Shown: piece after piece, positions 26,242-37,769 of the stretch | Numbering within the stretch: the first letter of the stretch is position 1 | How the letters are laid out: every line of letters begins with the position of its first letter | Source of the DNA: Gammaproteobacteria bacterium | GTDB taxonomy: Bacteria; Pseudomonadota; Gammaproteobacteria; JAJFKG01 | Length of the DNA stretch: 64,000 nucleotides | Assembly: GCA_021773335.1 (NCBI GenBank) | Contig: JAJFKG010000005.1 | Location: 1-64,000 of the forward strand | Direction of reading: 5' to 3' | Program-made: the position numbers and the translations under genes | The notes under the pieces: generated by a model | The model's database searches: none | What the model was told of the DNA's origin: nothing | Seen by the model: only the letters and a program-made list of their open reading frames with translations

Positions 26242-29200
26242 TCAGCCACGAGGGGTATATGGCATGGCAGAATCAAGAGCGTGGTTTCTTGCTGGAGCTT
26301 CCGCTTGTAAGATCGAACTTTTTGCATGCGTATCTTGTTGTTTTTTTGCTTTCGATATATTACCTAATTCAGTGATTTTAGGTGCTGCCCATGGCCCTTG
26401 TACTTTATATGAATAAGTTGTCACTTTTGCTAATTCAGGGCTAACAATTATCTTGTTTGCCACCCAAGTTGACGCACCTATAAGCACACCGAAGGGGCCC
26501 AGCACCGCACTACCTGCGACTGTTGCAATCACAGGTAAACTTGATGTCACATCTGGAGTGACATGCATTAACAAATCCATGTCACTCTTCGCCAAACCAA
26601 TACGTCCCGTGATCTTTACTTTTGCGACCGGCGCATCAATTTTTAAATCTTGCGTATTCGCATCACCTGCAAAAATATTAAACGAGCCACTCAAGTTATT
26701 AAAACTAAATCCTTTCTTGGTTAAATCACTGAAGTCGAGTGACAAGCGCCGTGATAAAGTCTGCAGACTAAAAATATTGACTATCTTACCAAGATCAAGT
26801 TTTGCTGCCGTATCATCACTAACATCGACAAGGCGTCCGCGCTTTAGCTGCAAGGTTGTCGTCCCATTGAGTTTATCGAGTGTTAATGCAAATGGCGCTG
26901 CTTGCCAATTGAATGCAAACACTATTCGTGATGATTTGCTTTGAATATCATCGGTAATATCCCAGCTTTCCAACAATGCACCTACGTCTTTTGACAAGAA
27001 AGTACCTGCAATTGAGGTGCTCTGCTTATCAGCTTGTCCCCTCCAATCGCCTTTCGCAGTCAGATAAAAGAGTGGAGATTCTAACTGCAAATTTTTAATT
27101 TGCAGGCCATCAGAGCTCGGTAAAGTTTGCAAGGTTAATTTTCCATAAGCATTGTGACCAATGACAGTGTCATCAATAACAATATCTAACGGTGGAATTT
27201 TCGCAGCAGGCGGTAAAACTAAAACTTTTTCACCTGGTTTATTGGTTGGAAGCGAGACATGCAATTTTTGTAAGCGTGCAGTTATCCCCTGTGTTGCCAC
27301 GTCTCTGCCGACAGTAATATCACCAAGCACTTGTGTGCTTTTCACATGTGCTTGCAATGCGTTCTCAGTACTAGTCAAACTGACATCAGCATTTGTAAAT
27401 GTAGAATGAAATAAGTGCAGCTTGGGCGTAACCAGCTCAAGTTTACGCACAATTTTTGCCAAAGCTAATGAGCGGCTCTCACCTATCCCTTGTTTTTTAC
27501 TCAACGGTTGCAATACCAACAAAGGTTGCCACGTTTGCCAATCAAAGCTTGCCAAATTCGCTTTGACGAACAAGCCCGGTTGATCTGGAACGCTAGCTTT
27601 CGCGCTACCAATATGTAACTCACCTGCCTGTAAGCTACTGTTTCCATTCTTTGAGTCGTGTATACGTAATGCCGCACTGGCTTTGTTACCATAAGTTATA
27701 AAAATTGTTTTGTTTAAGCCGCTTCCAAAATGAAATTTGAAACCAAAGGGAACAGTTTGCTCAGTTGTCTTCGCCAAGGGTGGGGGTAAATCCACATCAA
27801 CGCCTTGTAGATTCGAAGACACATTGAGGATGCCATGCATTTGGTTATTTTTATTTTTCAGATCTAACGTCGCTTGATATTGTGTCTTGCCTGTAACCTT
27901 GGCAAGCAAATTCAATCCTGTGTATTTTTTTAGTTGTGCCATTTTCAGCGTACTATTAAGCTGAATGCGCGTAATTGGTGCTTGTTTTTTTTGCGGCAGT
28001 GTTTTCATCATGAGTTTTACGGGTTCATCATTCAAACGCCCTGACAATTGTTTAGCTTGAACATTATTATTATTGAATTGAACTTCGCCCTTTAAATCAT
28101 TAAAGTTCAAGTGCCAGGGTGACAGTGCAAAGTGGTTCCCTTGCAAAATCACATTGCCTTTAACGCTACGGCGCCCTTGATAAGCAACCGGTAGTGACAG
28201 GTGAAATGTAAGCTGTGCCGGGCCCGACATCGTCAAATTCGTGAAATAATCGCCAATACTCTGCTTAATCGGGCTTTGATGTACAAACTCTAACGCATCA
28301 GTCAAATCACCATCTAATGTGCCCGACGCATTAAGTCGTTGTTTTACTCGCGTTCCTAGTTGAGGAATCGTGGCACTAATCTTTCGTATATGACTTGAAT
28401 AAACCTGTCCAGAAATAATATTTGCATGCACTGCATCACCATCAAAGCGCAAAACACCAAATAAATGTTTCATCAACGGCCAGTCCTTATCTAGCCTAAA
28501 ACTGATATCATTTAGGTTATTAACACTAATGAATACTCCTTGCTTTTGCTTGAAAGGAAAGTGCTTCAAATTACCGCGCAGTACTAAGGTACCAGTAAGG
28601 CCAGCCCCACTTGGTAGCGCGGAATTGAGCCAGCTTACCAACTCAGGTGGCATGAGTTTATGAGGGTAATAATATTTTAATTGACTCAAGTCTTGGGCGG
28701 TATAACCCAACAGCATATTCGCTTGCATACCACTCTTAGCGCGCGGTATCCAAAACTGCGCATCACCGGCTACCGCCAGTTTGTTATCGCTAACCAATAA
28801 TTGGGTGCCAGTGATGCGCAGGCCATCCTTACGCTCGCGCCAATTAATCAGTCCCATTAAGCGCTGTAGGTGCAAGGGTTTACCTAAATAATTTGGCAAA
28901 TCAATATCGCTATTATGGCTATCAACTTTTAATCTCCCACTATCATCATGTAATACAATTGAACCATCTAAAGCTTTAACAGCAGGAAGATGTTGCCATG
29001 CTCGCCATGCCAAATTCCGGAATTGTGTCTGTAGATTCCATTTGCGTTTATTCAGATCTTTAGTCTTATTACGCATCAAATCAACATTATATAACTCACC
29101 TTGTGGGCGTAAATGCTGATAAGCTTGCTGCCATTGCGGTGGTAATATGACATGTTGTTTAGCCACATAATCAAATAAGCTTAATGGCAAATAACCAATT

Positions 29201-30279
29201 TGAATTTGCTTAACATTAATCTCAGCATGCTGATCACTTGTGCCTGCAATCGCAAATTGCAGCATTGGAATTTGCTTTTGTGACAAAGCCAAAGTGACTT
29301 TATCGGCAGCAAACCGCCACATTAAATTGTGCTGCATGGTAAAAGCAAAGTTGCCAGCTAAGTCCTCAATTAGCAAACTATGTTTATTGTCTTTGTCCTG
29401 GATATTGATATTGTTTAATTGCAATTGACTTTGTAGATCGAGTGGTTCATTAGAACGCCAGCTTGCCCACAAGTGTATATTTCCCAAACCTTGAGTTATA
29501 TGATAACCGTTGAAATAACCTTGACGTAACCACTGTGCCAATAACACGTCTTGTGCATCGACATAGGCATTCACATACATAGGATGATGCGAATTAATCT
29601 GCCCATGTGCTTCAACAATAAACTTGATACGCGTCGCCACAGCTTGTTGCAAGTGTGCTCTACCTACTAAGCGATGATGCGAGCCTTCATTACGTAAAAT
29701 AAGTTTCACGCGGCGTAATTTTATTACCTTACCGCGCTTTGTATGCAGCTTTAGCGACAACTGGCTTAAGCCAATTTCTTTTTGGCTTAACAACCATTGC
29801 GCTACTGATTTTAACGCCAAAGGAGTTTTTTGCATTTGCTTAGCTTGGCCTGATGACTGCTCGTCAGTATCCTCACTGATCATTGTCACTTGACCATTTT
29901 TGTGTTCCCACACATCAACTTTGGCACCAACCATCATAACTATACCGGGCTCAAGGCGACGCTCAAGCAGCGTCTTTATGATCTTCAATCCCACCTGAAC
30001 TTGATGCACACGTGCAATGACATGCTTATGATCACTAGAGTAAATGACAACATTTTGAAAATTGAATTGTGGACTAGTTGCATGCCAAGATGCTTCGACC
30101 TGCCCAATACTAACGGGTAATTCAAAAACTGAAGCTATCCAGCGCTCGAACACATCTTTGTGATGGCTAAGTAACGGGGTTAAGCCACGTAATACCGTAA
30201 TAAAAATCGCAAAGAGAATCAGCAAAACTGCAGCGATTTGTAAGCTTCTTCGAACTATTTTCTTTATCAGACTATTCAC
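26242..30279 (-). CDS. yhdP: YhdP family AsmA-like phospholipid transport protein
   Basis: YhdP is a very large inner-membrane-anchored AsmA-like protein forming a periplasmic bridge for phospholipid movement to the outer membrane, overlapping in role with TamB and YdbH. The GTG at 30279 follows the mreD stop after one base (TAG-T-GTG) and gives 1,345 residues, close to E. coli YhdP (1,266). One N-terminal membrane helix (LQIAAVLLILFAIFITVL) precedes the long beta-rich DUF3971/AsmA-type domain; SGSFNIFAGDANTQDLKIDA and the glycine-rich hydrophobic VIATVAGSAVLGPFGVLIGA near the C-terminus fit the family. maf and rng, often found upstream, are missing. Confidence 0.9.
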   Translation of the reverse strand: MNSLIKKIVRRSLQIAAVLLILFAIFITVLRGLTPLLSHHKDVFERWIASVFELPVSIGQVEASWHATSPQFNFQNVVIYSSDHKHVIARVHQVQVGLKIIKTLLERRLEPGIVMMVGAKVDVWEHKNGQVTMISEDTDEQSSGQAKQMQKTPLALKSVAQWLLSQKEIGLSQLSLKLHTKRGKVIKLRRVKLILRNEGSHHRLVGRAHLQQAVATRIKFIVEAHGQINSHHPMYVNAYVDAQDVLLAQWLRQGYFNGYHITQGLGNIHLWASWRSNEPLDLQSQLQLNNINIQDKDNKHSLLIEDLAGNFAFTMQHNLMWRFAADKVTLALSQKQIPMLQFAIAGTSDQHAEINVKQIQIGYLPLSLFDYVAKQHVILPPQWQQAYQHLRPQGELYNVDLMRNKTKDLNKRKWNLQTQFRNLAWRAWQHLPAVKALDGSIVLHDDSGRLKVDSHNSDIDLPNYLGKPLHLQRLMGLINWRERKDGLRITGTQLLVSDNKLAVAGDAQFWIPRAKSGMQANMLLGYTAQDLSQLKYYYPHKLMPPELVSWLNSALPSGAGLTGTLVLRGNLKHFPFKQKQGVFISVNNLNDISFRLDKDWPLMKHLFGVLRFDGDAVHANIISGQVYSSHIRKISATIPQLGTRVKQRLNASGTLDGDLTDALEFVHQSPIKQSIGDYFTNLTMSGPAQLTFHLSLPVAYQGRRSVKGNVILQGNHFALSPWHLNFNDLKGEVQFNNNNVQAKQLSGRLNDEPVKLMMKTLPQKKQAPITRIQLNSTLKMAQLKKYTGLNLLAKVTGKTQYQATLDLKNKNNQMHGILNVSSNLQGVDVDLPPPLAKTTEQTVPFGFKFHFGSGLNKTIFITYGNKASAALRIHDSKNGNSSLQAGELHIGSAKASVPDQPGLFVKANLASFDWQTWQPLLVLQPLSKKQGIGESRSLALAKIVRKLELVTPKLHLFHSTFTNADVSLTSTENALQAHVKSTQVLGDITVGRDVATQGITARLQKLHVSLPTNKPGEKVLVLPPAAKIPPLDIVIDDTVIGHNAYGKLTLQTLPSSDGLQIKNLQLESPLFYLTAKGDWRGQADKQSTSIAGTFLSKDVGALLESWDITDDIQSKSSRIVFAFNWQAAPFALTLDKLNGTTTLQLKRGRLVDVSDDTAAKLDLGKIVNIFSLQTLSRRLSLDFSDLTKKGFSFNNLSGSFNIFAGDANTQDLKIDAPVAKVKITGRIGLAKSDMDLLMHVTPDVTSSLPVIATVAGSAVLGPFGVLIGASTWVANKIIVSPELAKVTTYSYKVQGPWAAPKITELGNISKAKKQQDTHAKSSILQAEAPARNHALDSAMPYTPRG

Positions 30280-30280
30280 A

Positions 30281-30757
30281 CTATTGAACTTTGTAACGGC
30301 GGCGATAATTACGCAAAATGATAAATACCCACGGCCATAAGATAGCACTAGTCAATACTGGTGACCAATATAGCAAAGTAGGAATTGGTTCACCAACGAA
30401 ACCTTGGATCCATAGAATAGTCACAGAATACAATATCATTAATACAGCAACTGTTAAGGCTTGTTGCCATAAAGGAAAGACACGAATTTGCCGATGAAAC
30501 TTCAAAACCAAATACGCCACAATTGTCATTGCTAAGGCATGTTCGCCTAAAACCGTGCCATTAACCGCATCCAAGAACAATCCCGCTAACCACGCCGAAC
30601 CGACACTCACACGATCCGGCAATGCCATTACCCAATAAATCACTGCCAAAACGACCCATTCGGGCCTGAACCACACCGCCCATGCCGGCAGAGGTAAAAT
30701 GCTTAGCATCAACGCTAAGATTAAACTGAGGATAATTAAAGTGTATGTACGTACCAT
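30281..30757 (-). CDS. mreD: rod shape-determining protein MreD
   Basis: MreD is an integral inner-membrane protein of the elongasome. The ATG at 30757 gives 158 residues (E. coli 162) with about five hydrophobic segments, starting with TYTLIILSLILALMLSILPL, and the family motif LDAVNGTVLGEHALAMTIVA. The frame stays open upstream into mreC but that part looks non-native (KHKQQQRQQ). It starts 16 nt after the mreC stop. Confidence 0.9.
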   Translation of the reverse strand: MVRTYTLIILSLILALMLSILPLPAWAVWFRPEWVVLAVIYWVMALPDRVSVGSAWLAGLFLDAVNGTVLGEHALAMTIVAYLVLKFHRQIRVFPLWQQALTVAVLMILYSVTILWIQGFVGEPIPTLLYWSPVLTSAILWPWVFIILRNYRRRYKVQ

Positions 30758-30773
30758 ATTAGTATTGCTTACA

Positions 30774-31703
30774 TCATCTTGTTGTCGTTGTTGTTGTTTG
30801 TGTTTCAGTGCTCGCTGCACCATCAATCACGGCCGCTTCTTGTTTCTCAGCCGCTGGCTGTTGCCAAGCCAATCCGGATGGCTGCTTATTCGGCCATACT
30901 AACAATACTTGACGGCTACGATTTAAATGTGCGCTCGGCGCTACCTGAATGGTCGCAAATGCTTGTCCGGGATCATGTGCAACATAACGCACAACCCCGA
31001 CCGGATAACCAATCGGAAAATGCTGCCCTAGACCTGAAGTCACTAGTACATCACCGGCTTTAACATCTGTGGTTTCCGGGACGTGTATCATCGTCAAACC
31101 ACCCAAAACGCCGCGCCCTGTCACAATGGCACGCACGCCATTGCGATTTACTTGCACCGGCACTGCACTACGCGAATCATCTATTAATAAAACTCGACTT
31201 GTCACTGGGCCAACTTGAATCACTTGTCCCATCACACCACTGGCGTCAATCACCGGCTGCCCTACATAAATACCTGCTTTAACACCTTTGTCTAATACTA
31301 CTTCGTGGATAAAGGGATCAGAATCAACCGCTAGCAACTGCGCAGCAAGTACCTTACCACCAGCACGCGTAGACGATTTTAACAATGCACGTAGTTGTGA
31401 ATTTTCACGTTCTAGCGACAATAAACGTTGTAACTGAACATTAAGTAGAAACGATTGTGCTTTTAAATGCTGGTTTTCTTTTACTAAAGCACGATGACTG
31501 GAAAAACTTGACTTGACCCAATCAGCCGCTTGAACGGGCCAATCAACAACATACTGAATAGGAGCGACAACAAAAGATAAAGCAGATCGTACAGAGTGGA
31601 AGTAATTGTCCTTATGATCCACACTCATTAAGGCAATTGATAAAATAATCAGTAAAAATAAACGAAAGCCCAATAATGGGCCCCGTGTAAATAAACGTTT
31701 AAT
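30774..31703 (-). CDS. mreC: rod shape-determining protein MreC, apparent ATT start
   Basis: MreC links cytoplasmic MreB filaments to the peptidoglycan synthases. One N-terminal membrane helix, a coiled coil (about 70-110: KENQHLKAQSFLLNVQLQRL) and the beta-barrel domain (VDSDPFIHEVVLDKGVKAGI, TSRVLLIDDSRSAVPVQV, TSGLGQHFPIGYPVG) are present. The start is unusual. Between the in-frame stop at 31719-31721 and the TTG at 31673 there is no ATG, GTG or TTG. An ATT at 31701-31703 sits 7 nt after GGAGG (31711-31715) and opens KRLFTRGPLLGFRL, which matches the MreC N-terminus (K-x-x-F-x-x-G-P-S-L). The ATT is therefore preferred: 309 residues. Confidence 0.88.
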   Translation of the reverse strand: MKRLFTRGPLLGFRLFLLIILSIALMSVDHKDNYFHSVRSALSFVVAPIQYVVDWPVQAADWVKSSFSSHRALVKENQHLKAQSFLLNVQLQRLLSLERENSQLRALLKSSTRAGGKVLAAQLLAVDSDPFIHEVVLDKGVKAGIYVGQPVIDASGVMGQVIQVGPVTSRVLLIDDSRSAVPVQVNRNGVRAIVTGRGVLGGLTMIHVPETTDVKAGDVLVTSGLGQHFPIGYPVGVVRYVAHDPGQAFATIQVAPSAHLNRSRQVLLVWPNKQPSGLAWQQPAAEKQEAAVIDGAASTETQTTTTTTR

Positions 31704-31715
31704 TGTTTGTCCTCC
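31701..31715 (-). promoter_or_regulatory. mreC: Shine-Dalgarno GGAGG plus ATT initiation codon of mreC
   Basis: Reading leftward, GGAGG (31715-31711) is followed by ACAAACA and then ATT-AAA-CGT. The spacing is ideal and the encoded N-terminus matches the family. AUU starts are known for infC and pcnB, where IF3 discriminates against them and lowers expression, so a similar low set-point for MreC is possible. Confidence 0.65.
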
Positions 31716-31743
31716 GCATCACCCGCTACGCCAGTGCGGTGTG

Positions 31744-32790
<1,047 letters not shown>

Positions 32791-32950
32791 TTACTTCCAT
32801 CCTCTAATCGGCACACCCATGACCGACTAAATATTGCACAAAACTAGAGTCTGCTGACAATGTGTTAATAATTGAGTGCAAATTCTAATTCAGAACGTCC
32901 GTGACACCAAGGAGAATTTGTCTTTACTCGCCTTGAATTGCGAATTTCTC

Positions 32951-32956
32951 TATAAT
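32951..32956 (+). promoter_or_regulatory. possible -10 box for gatCAB
   Basis: A consensus TATAAT lies 45 bp before gatC. No good -35 hexamer sits at 16-18 bp (TTGAAT is 12 bp and TTTACT 22 bp upstream), so this is a position-supported guess. Confidence 0.3.
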
Positions 32957-33001
32957 GGCCGGCTTCCTTTTAGTAGATAACGACATTATGGGGACTCATC
33001 C

Positions 33002-33301
33002 ATGTCAATCAGTGAATCCGACGTATTAAATATCGCGCATTTAGCGCGCCTTGAAATAGAAACAACTGACATCCCAAAATATGCGCAAGATCTATCCAGC
33101 ATATTGGAGCTGGTCGAACAAATGCAAACACAAAATACTGACCAAATTGTGCCCATGGCACACCCATTAAATGCCACACAACGCCTGCGTGAAGACAATG
33201 TCACTGAACCCAATCAACGTGATCTGGCGATGGCTATTGCACCGGCTGCTGAAGCTGGCTTGTACCTAGTACCCAAAGTAATCGAAGAGCAAGACGCATA
33301 G
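33002..33301 (+). CDS. gatC: Asp/Glu-tRNA amidotransferase subunit C
   Basis: GatC stabilises the GatCAB amidotransferase, which converts misacylated Asp-tRNA(Asn) and/or Glu-tRNA(Gln) to the amidated forms. The 99-residue protein shows the family pattern: [40 protein letters not shown] and the C-terminal YLVPKVIEE. gatA follows after 35 nt. Its presence implies at least one of asparaginyl- or glutaminyl-tRNA synthesis is indirect in this organism; which one cannot be told here. Confidence 0.95.
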   Translation: MSISESDVLNIAHLARLEIETTDIPKYAQDLSSILELVEQMQTQNTDQIVPMAHPLNATQRLREDNVTEPNQRDLAMAIAPAAEAGLYLVPKVIEEQDA

Positions 33302-33336
33302 CCTCCCAATTAGAAGTAAGACGTAGGATAGTTATT

Positions 33337-34788
33337 ATGCATACCAAATCCGTAGCAGAATTAGCAACTGACTTAGGCAGTAAAAAAATTTCCAGTGTTG
33401 AATTAACCCAACATTTTCTCAAACGTATTCAACAACACGATAACGATCTCAATTCATTCATCACCGTCTGTGAAGAGCGGGCCTTAGCGGATGCCAAAGC
33501 CGCAGATGAGATGCGTCAACAAGGCAAGGCTGGGCCATTAACCGGCATTCCCATGGCGCAGAAAGATATTTTCTGCACTAAGGGCATCAAAACGACTTGC
33601 GCATCGAAAATTTTAAGCAATTTTGTAGCCCCATATGATGCGACCGTGGTTGAGCGTTGCCAGCAAGCTGGGCTTGTCATGTTGGGTAAAACCAATATGG
33701 ATGAATTCGCGATGGGTTCAACCAATGAGAATAGTTATTACGGTGCGGTAAAAAATCCCTGGGATCAAACCTGTGTCACCGGGGGTTCATCAGGTGGTTC
33801 TGCTGCCGCAGTTGCCGCTGGCCTAACACCGCTGGCAACAGGCACCGATACCGGTGGTTCAATTCGTCAACCTTCAGCCTTGTGTAATCTTACCGGCATT
33901 AAACCTACGTATGGTCGCGTCTCACGTTATGGCATGATTGCGTATGCATCCAGCCTCGATCAAGGCGGTCCAATGGGGCGCAGTGCGCATGATATTGCAT
34001 TACTCTTGCAAACAATGGCCGGCTTCGATCCCAAGGATTCGACCAGTATCGAACGCGAAGTCCCTGATTACCCAGCCACACTCGAGGCCAAACTCGATGG
34101 CTTACGCATTGGCTTACCCAAAGAATATTTCGCCACAGGTTTAGATGCAAACGTTGCCAATGTCATTGATCAATGTGCCAAAAATTTAGAAAAACTCGGC
34201 GCAAAGTTGCTTGAAATTGCGTTACCCACGACCGCGAGCCATGTGCCAACCTATTACGTTATTGCGCCAGCAGAAGCATCATCTAATTTATCACGTTATG
34301 ATGGTGCGCGTTATGGCATGCGCTGCGAAGATCCAAAAAATCTCGAAGACATGTATAAACGCAGCCGCGGCGAAGGTTTTGGTGCTGAAGTCAAACGTCG
34401 TATCATGGTGGGCACATACGCGCTCTCAGCAGGTTACTACGATGCTTATTACCTTAAAGCACAAAAAATTCGACGCTTGATCTGCGACGATTTTAATAAT
34501 GCATTTAAGGAAGTTGATGTTATTTTAGGCCCCACATACCCAACCACCGCTTTCAAAATTGGTGAAAAATTACAAGACCCCGTCAGTCTATACCTTGCAG
34601 ATATCTATACAATAGCGGTCAACCTTGCCGGTTTACCCGCGCTTTCAATGCCGGCAGGTTTTAACAAAGGTTTACCGATTGGCGCGCAGTTAATTGGAAA
34701 TTACTTTACAGAAGCACAATTACTCAATGTCGCCCATCAATATCAACAAGCCACTGACTGGCACCATAAGCTTGCGGAGGGCTATTAA
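33337..34788 (+). CDS. gatA: Asp/Glu-tRNA amidotransferase subunit A
   Basis: GatA is the glutaminase subunit that liberates ammonia for GatB. The amidase-signature catalytic triad is intact: Lys76 (AQKDIF), Ser151 ([11 protein letters not shown]) and Ser175 (DTGGSIRQP). The 483-residue length is normal. It is the middle gene of gatCAB; gatB begins 1 nt after its stop. Confidence 0.97.
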   Translation: MHTKSVAELATDLGSKKISSVELTQHFLKRIQQHDNDLNSFITVCEERALADAKAADEMRQQGKAGPLTGIPMAQKDIFCTKGIKTTCASKILSNFVAPYDATVVERCQQAGLVMLGKTNMDEFAMGSTNENSYYGAVKNPWDQTCVTGGSSGGSAAAVAAGLTPLATGTDTGGSIRQPSALCNLTGIKPTYGRVSRYGMIAYASSLDQGGPMGRSAHDIALLLQTMAGFDPKDSTSIEREVPDYPATLEAKLDGLRIGLPKEYFATGLDANVANVIDQCAKNLEKLGAKLLEIALPTTASHVPTYYVIAPAEASSNLSRYDGARYGMRCEDPKNLEDMYKRSRGEGFGAEVKRRIMVGTYALSAGYYDAYYLKAQKIRRLICDDFNNAFKEVDVILGPTYPTTAFKIGEKLQDPVSLYLADIYTIAVNLAGLPALSMPAGFNKGLPIGAQLIGNYFTEAQLLNVAHQYQQATDWHHKLAEGY

Positions 34789-34789
34789 A

Positions 34790-36235
34790 ATGGAATGGGA
34801 AGTCGTTATCGGTTTAGAAGTACACGCGCAACTAGCCACACAATCAAAAATTTTTTCAGGTGCAGCCACTGCTTACGGTGCCGAACCTAATACGCAAGCG
34901 TGCATGATTGACTTAGGCTTGCCAGGTGTGTTACCCGTACTCAATAAGGACGTCGTGCGCATGGCAACAAAATTTGGGCTCAGTGTTGGTGCTAAAGTCT
35001 CACAGCGTTCCGTCTTCGCACGTAAGAATTACTTTTACCCCGACTTGCCTAAAGGTTACCAAATTAGTCAATATGAATTACCTATCGTCGAAGGCGGTCA
35101 ATTAGAAATACAACTCGATGAAAATACCAGCAAAGTGATAGGTATCACCCGCGCGCACTTGGAAGAGGACGCCGGTAAATCTTTACATGAAGATTTTCAT
35201 GGCATGACCGGAATCGACCTCAATCGGGCTGGCACACCTTTATTAGAGATCGTCTCAGAACCCGATATGCGTTCTGCCAAAGAAGCGGTTGCTTATCTAA
35301 AAGCTCTACATTCATTAGTGCGTTATCTCGGCATTTGCGATGGCAATATGCAAGAAGGCTCTTTCCGTTGCGACGCCAATGTTTCAATACGCCCTAAAGG
35401 TCAAAAAGAATTTGGCACACGTACCGAAACTAAAAATGTCAATTCGTTTCGCTTTGTCGAACGAGCTATCAATTACGAAGTCGATCGCCAAATCGACCTC
35501 TTAGAAAGTGGCGGCAAGGTAATGCAAGAAACTCGCTTATATGATGCCAACAAAAACCAAACACGTACTATGCGTAGTAAAGAAGAAGCAAACGACTATC
35601 GCTATTTTCCTGACCCTGATTTATTACCACTTGAAATCAGCAGTGAATATATCGAAGAAGTTCGCAAAGAATTGCCGGAACTACCGCATGAAAAGCGCCA
35701 GCGTTTCCAACAGCAATACGCATTAAATGCTTATGATGCGAGCGTGTTAGTCTCAAGCCTTGATATGGCTGACTATTTCGAAGCAGTCGTCAACACAGTC
35801 GGTAGTGGCAATAAAGCCGCTAAACTTGTCGCTAACTGGGTGATGGGAGATTTATCGGCAGCATTAAATAAAGACTTGCTCGATATTAGCGAGTCACCTG
35901 TCAAAGCTTCACAACTTGCCGGCTTAATCAAACGCATTGTTGACAACACTATCTCAGGTAAGATTGCCAAAATTATCTTCGAGACCCTGTGGCAAGAAGG
36001 CGGCGATACCGATAGCATCATCGAAAAACAAGGCTTGAAACAAATCACCGATACGGGTGCCATTGAAAAAATTATCGATGAAGTGATTGCGAGCAATCCG
36101 CAACAACTCGAACAGTATCGTTCTGGTAAGGACAAACTCTTTGGCTTTTTCGTCGGTCAAACCATGCAAGCTACTAAGGGTAAAGCCAATCCACAACAAG
36201 TCAATGAATTATTGAAGAAGAAGTTAGATGGGTAA
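34790..36235 (+). CDS. gatB: Asp/Glu-tRNA amidotransferase subunit B
   Basis: GatB binds the misacylated tRNA, activates the side-chain carboxylate with ATP and performs transamidation. The ATG at 34790 opens [15 protein letters not shown], the usual N-terminus, giving 481 residues; a longer in-frame extension overlaps gatA and is not family-like. Conserved [20 protein letters not shown] and LPEELPH-like sequence ([14 protein letters not shown]) are present, and the tail carries the YqeY-like domain ([20 protein letters not shown]). It converges on pgpA with an 8-bp gap. Confidence 0.97.
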   Translation: MEWEVVIGLEVHAQLATQSKIFSGAATAYGAEPNTQACMIDLGLPGVLPVLNKDVVRMATKFGLSVGAKVSQRSVFARKNYFYPDLPKGYQISQYELPIVEGGQLEIQLDENTSKVIGITRAHLEEDAGKSLHEDFHGMTGIDLNRAGTPLLEIVSEPDMRSAKEAVAYLKALHSLVRYLGICDGNMQEGSFRCDANVSIRPKGQKEFGTRTETKNVNSFRFVERAINYEVDRQIDLLESGGKVMQETRLYDANKNQTRTMRSKEEANDYRYFPDPDLLPLEISSEYIEEVRKELPELPHEKRQRFQQQYALNAYDASVLVSSLDMADYFEAVVNTVGSGNKAAKLVANWVMGDLSAALNKDLLDISESPVKASQLAGLIKRIVDNTISGKIAKIIFETLWQEGGDTDSIIEKQGLKQITDTGAIEKIIDEVIASNPQQLEQYRSGKDKLFGFFVGQTMQATKGKANPQQVNELLKKKLDG

Positions 36236-36243
36236 GCAAACAA

Positions 36244-36732
36244 CTACACCACAACAATCAAATAACCCAAAACATGTAACGCAATCAAGGCATAAACGCC
36301 TGCCAACAGATCATCGACAACGATACCAAGCCCACCTTTGACTTTTTTATCGATTAAACGAATGGGAAAAGGCTTCCAAATATCAAACACGCGAAACAAA
36401 ATAAAACCCACCACGATCCAAAACCAACTGCTGGGCACAGCAATCATGGTAACGAGATAACCGACAATTTCATCCCAGACAATACCCGGATGATCATGAA
36501 CACCGAGATCACGTGCCGTCACATGGCATAACCAAATTCCCACGATAATCAACACGGCTAAGGTTAACAAATAGGCGGGCAAACTCAACCATTGCATTGC
36601 CAAATAAAAGACAACACCGATTACTGTGCCCCATGTCCCTGGTGCTTTAGGTAAAGTGCCACTACCAAAGCCAAACGCAAGAAAATGAATTGGGTTAGTC
36701 CACACACTGCGTGGTGATGTATTAATTTCCAT
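36244..36732 (-). CDS. pgpA: phosphatidylglycerophosphatase A
   Basis: PgpA dephosphorylates phosphatidylglycerophosphate to phosphatidylglycerol in the inner membrane. The 162-residue protein has FGSGTLPKAPGTWGT near the N-terminus, DHPGIVWDEIVGYL with the acidic metal-binding residues, and several hydrophobic segments. It is the distal gene of the radA-to-pgpA run, 11 nt after thiL, the same thiL-pgpA pairing as in many gammaproteobacteria. Confidence 0.93.
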   Translation of the reverse strand: MEINTSPRSVWTNPIHFLAFGFGSGTLPKAPGTWGTVIGVVFYLAMQWLSLPAYLLTLAVLIIVGIWLCHVTARDLGVHDHPGIVWDEIVGYLVTMIAVPSSWFWIVVGFILFRVFDIWKPFPIRLIDKKVKGGLGIVVDDLLAGVYALIALHVLGYLIVVV

Positions 36733-36743
36733 AGTTACGATCC

Positions 36744-37769
36744 TTATACAAAATGTTGATAACCATTTTTTTCTAATTTCACACTATCGCCTGCATTGGT
36801 TTGCACGCGTAAGCCCGGTGTTGCTTCAATTGCACCGATAACATGATAGCCACACTCAAACTGTGCCAATAAGCTATCGATTTCTCGCTTGTTCTCAGGT
36901 GCGATGGTAAAACATAATTCATAATCGTCACCCGCATTAAGCGCTAATTGCCATGCCTGTTGCTGCCAATGTTGAGGGTACAAGCTTTGTAAGCCTTGCG
37001 TCATCGTATCAGAAATCGGGAGCTGATCGACATAAATCGTCGCTCCACAATCACTCGCAGTGAGGATATGCCCAAGGTCAGCAGCTAAACCATCTGAAAT
37101 GTCGATCATCGCTCGCACATGGCCACGCAACGCCATTCCTTCTGCGACACGCGGTTGCGGAAAATATAATGCCGGAACCAAACGATTTAATAAGGATTCA
37201 GCTAGTGCCGAGGGCATTGCCAAACCAGGTGGCTTTATGCCAGCGACAGCCAAATTAAGCGCTTGCAAAGCCATCCCTGCGTCACCCAAGGTACCCGTCA
37301 CACACACTAAATCACCTACTTTCGCACCACTACGCAACACAGCTTGGCCATGTGGCACCAACCCATGTACTTGTGTACTGATACTCAGCGGCCCCTGTGT
37401 CGTATCACCACCGACTAAAGCAAGCTGATGTTGTTGCGCGAGCTGCAACAGTCCTGTAGAGAACCCTTGCAGCCATTGCGTGTTCGCTTGTGGTAGCGTC
37501 AAAGCCAGACTCAACCAACGTGGCTCGCCTCCCATCGCAGCAATATCACTGAGACTTACGGCTAACGCCTTATGTCCAATTGCATTCGATGGTGTTTGAT
37601 TAGGAAAGTGGACACCAGATACAAGGGTGTCTATGGATAATAATAATTGCTGATCAGCTGGGATATTCAATACCGCTGCATCATCACCAACACCGACACA
37701 AACAGCATTGTCAGTTGGCGTTAATTGCGAAAAATAATGTTTAATGATGTCAAATTCTAGTAATGACAT
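36744..37769 (-). CDS. thiL: thiamine-monophosphate kinase ThiL
   Basis: ThiL phosphorylates thiamine monophosphate to thiamine pyrophosphate. The 341-residue PurM-like protein has the N-terminal CVGVGDDAAVLNIP, LVGGDTTQGPLSISTQVHG and ISDGLAADLGHIL, all family hallmarks. The start overlaps the nusB stop (TAATG), so the two are translationally coupled. Confidence 0.94.
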   Translation of the reverse strand: MSLLEFDIIKHYFSQLTPTDNAVCVGVGDDAAVLNIPADQQLLLSIDTLVSGVHFPNQTPSNAIGHKALAVSLSDIAAMGGEPRWLSLALTLPQANTQWLQGFSTGLLQLAQQHQLALVGGDTTQGPLSISTQVHGLVPHGQAVLRSGAKVGDLVCVTGTLGDAGMALQALNLAVAGIKPPGLAMPSALAESLLNRLVPALYFPQPRVAEGMALRGHVRAMIDISDGLAADLGHILTASDCGATIYVDQLPISDTMTQGLQSLYPQHWQQQAWQLALNAGDDYELCFTIAPENKREIDSLLAQFECGYHVIGAIEATPGLRVQTNAGDSVKLEKNGYQHFV

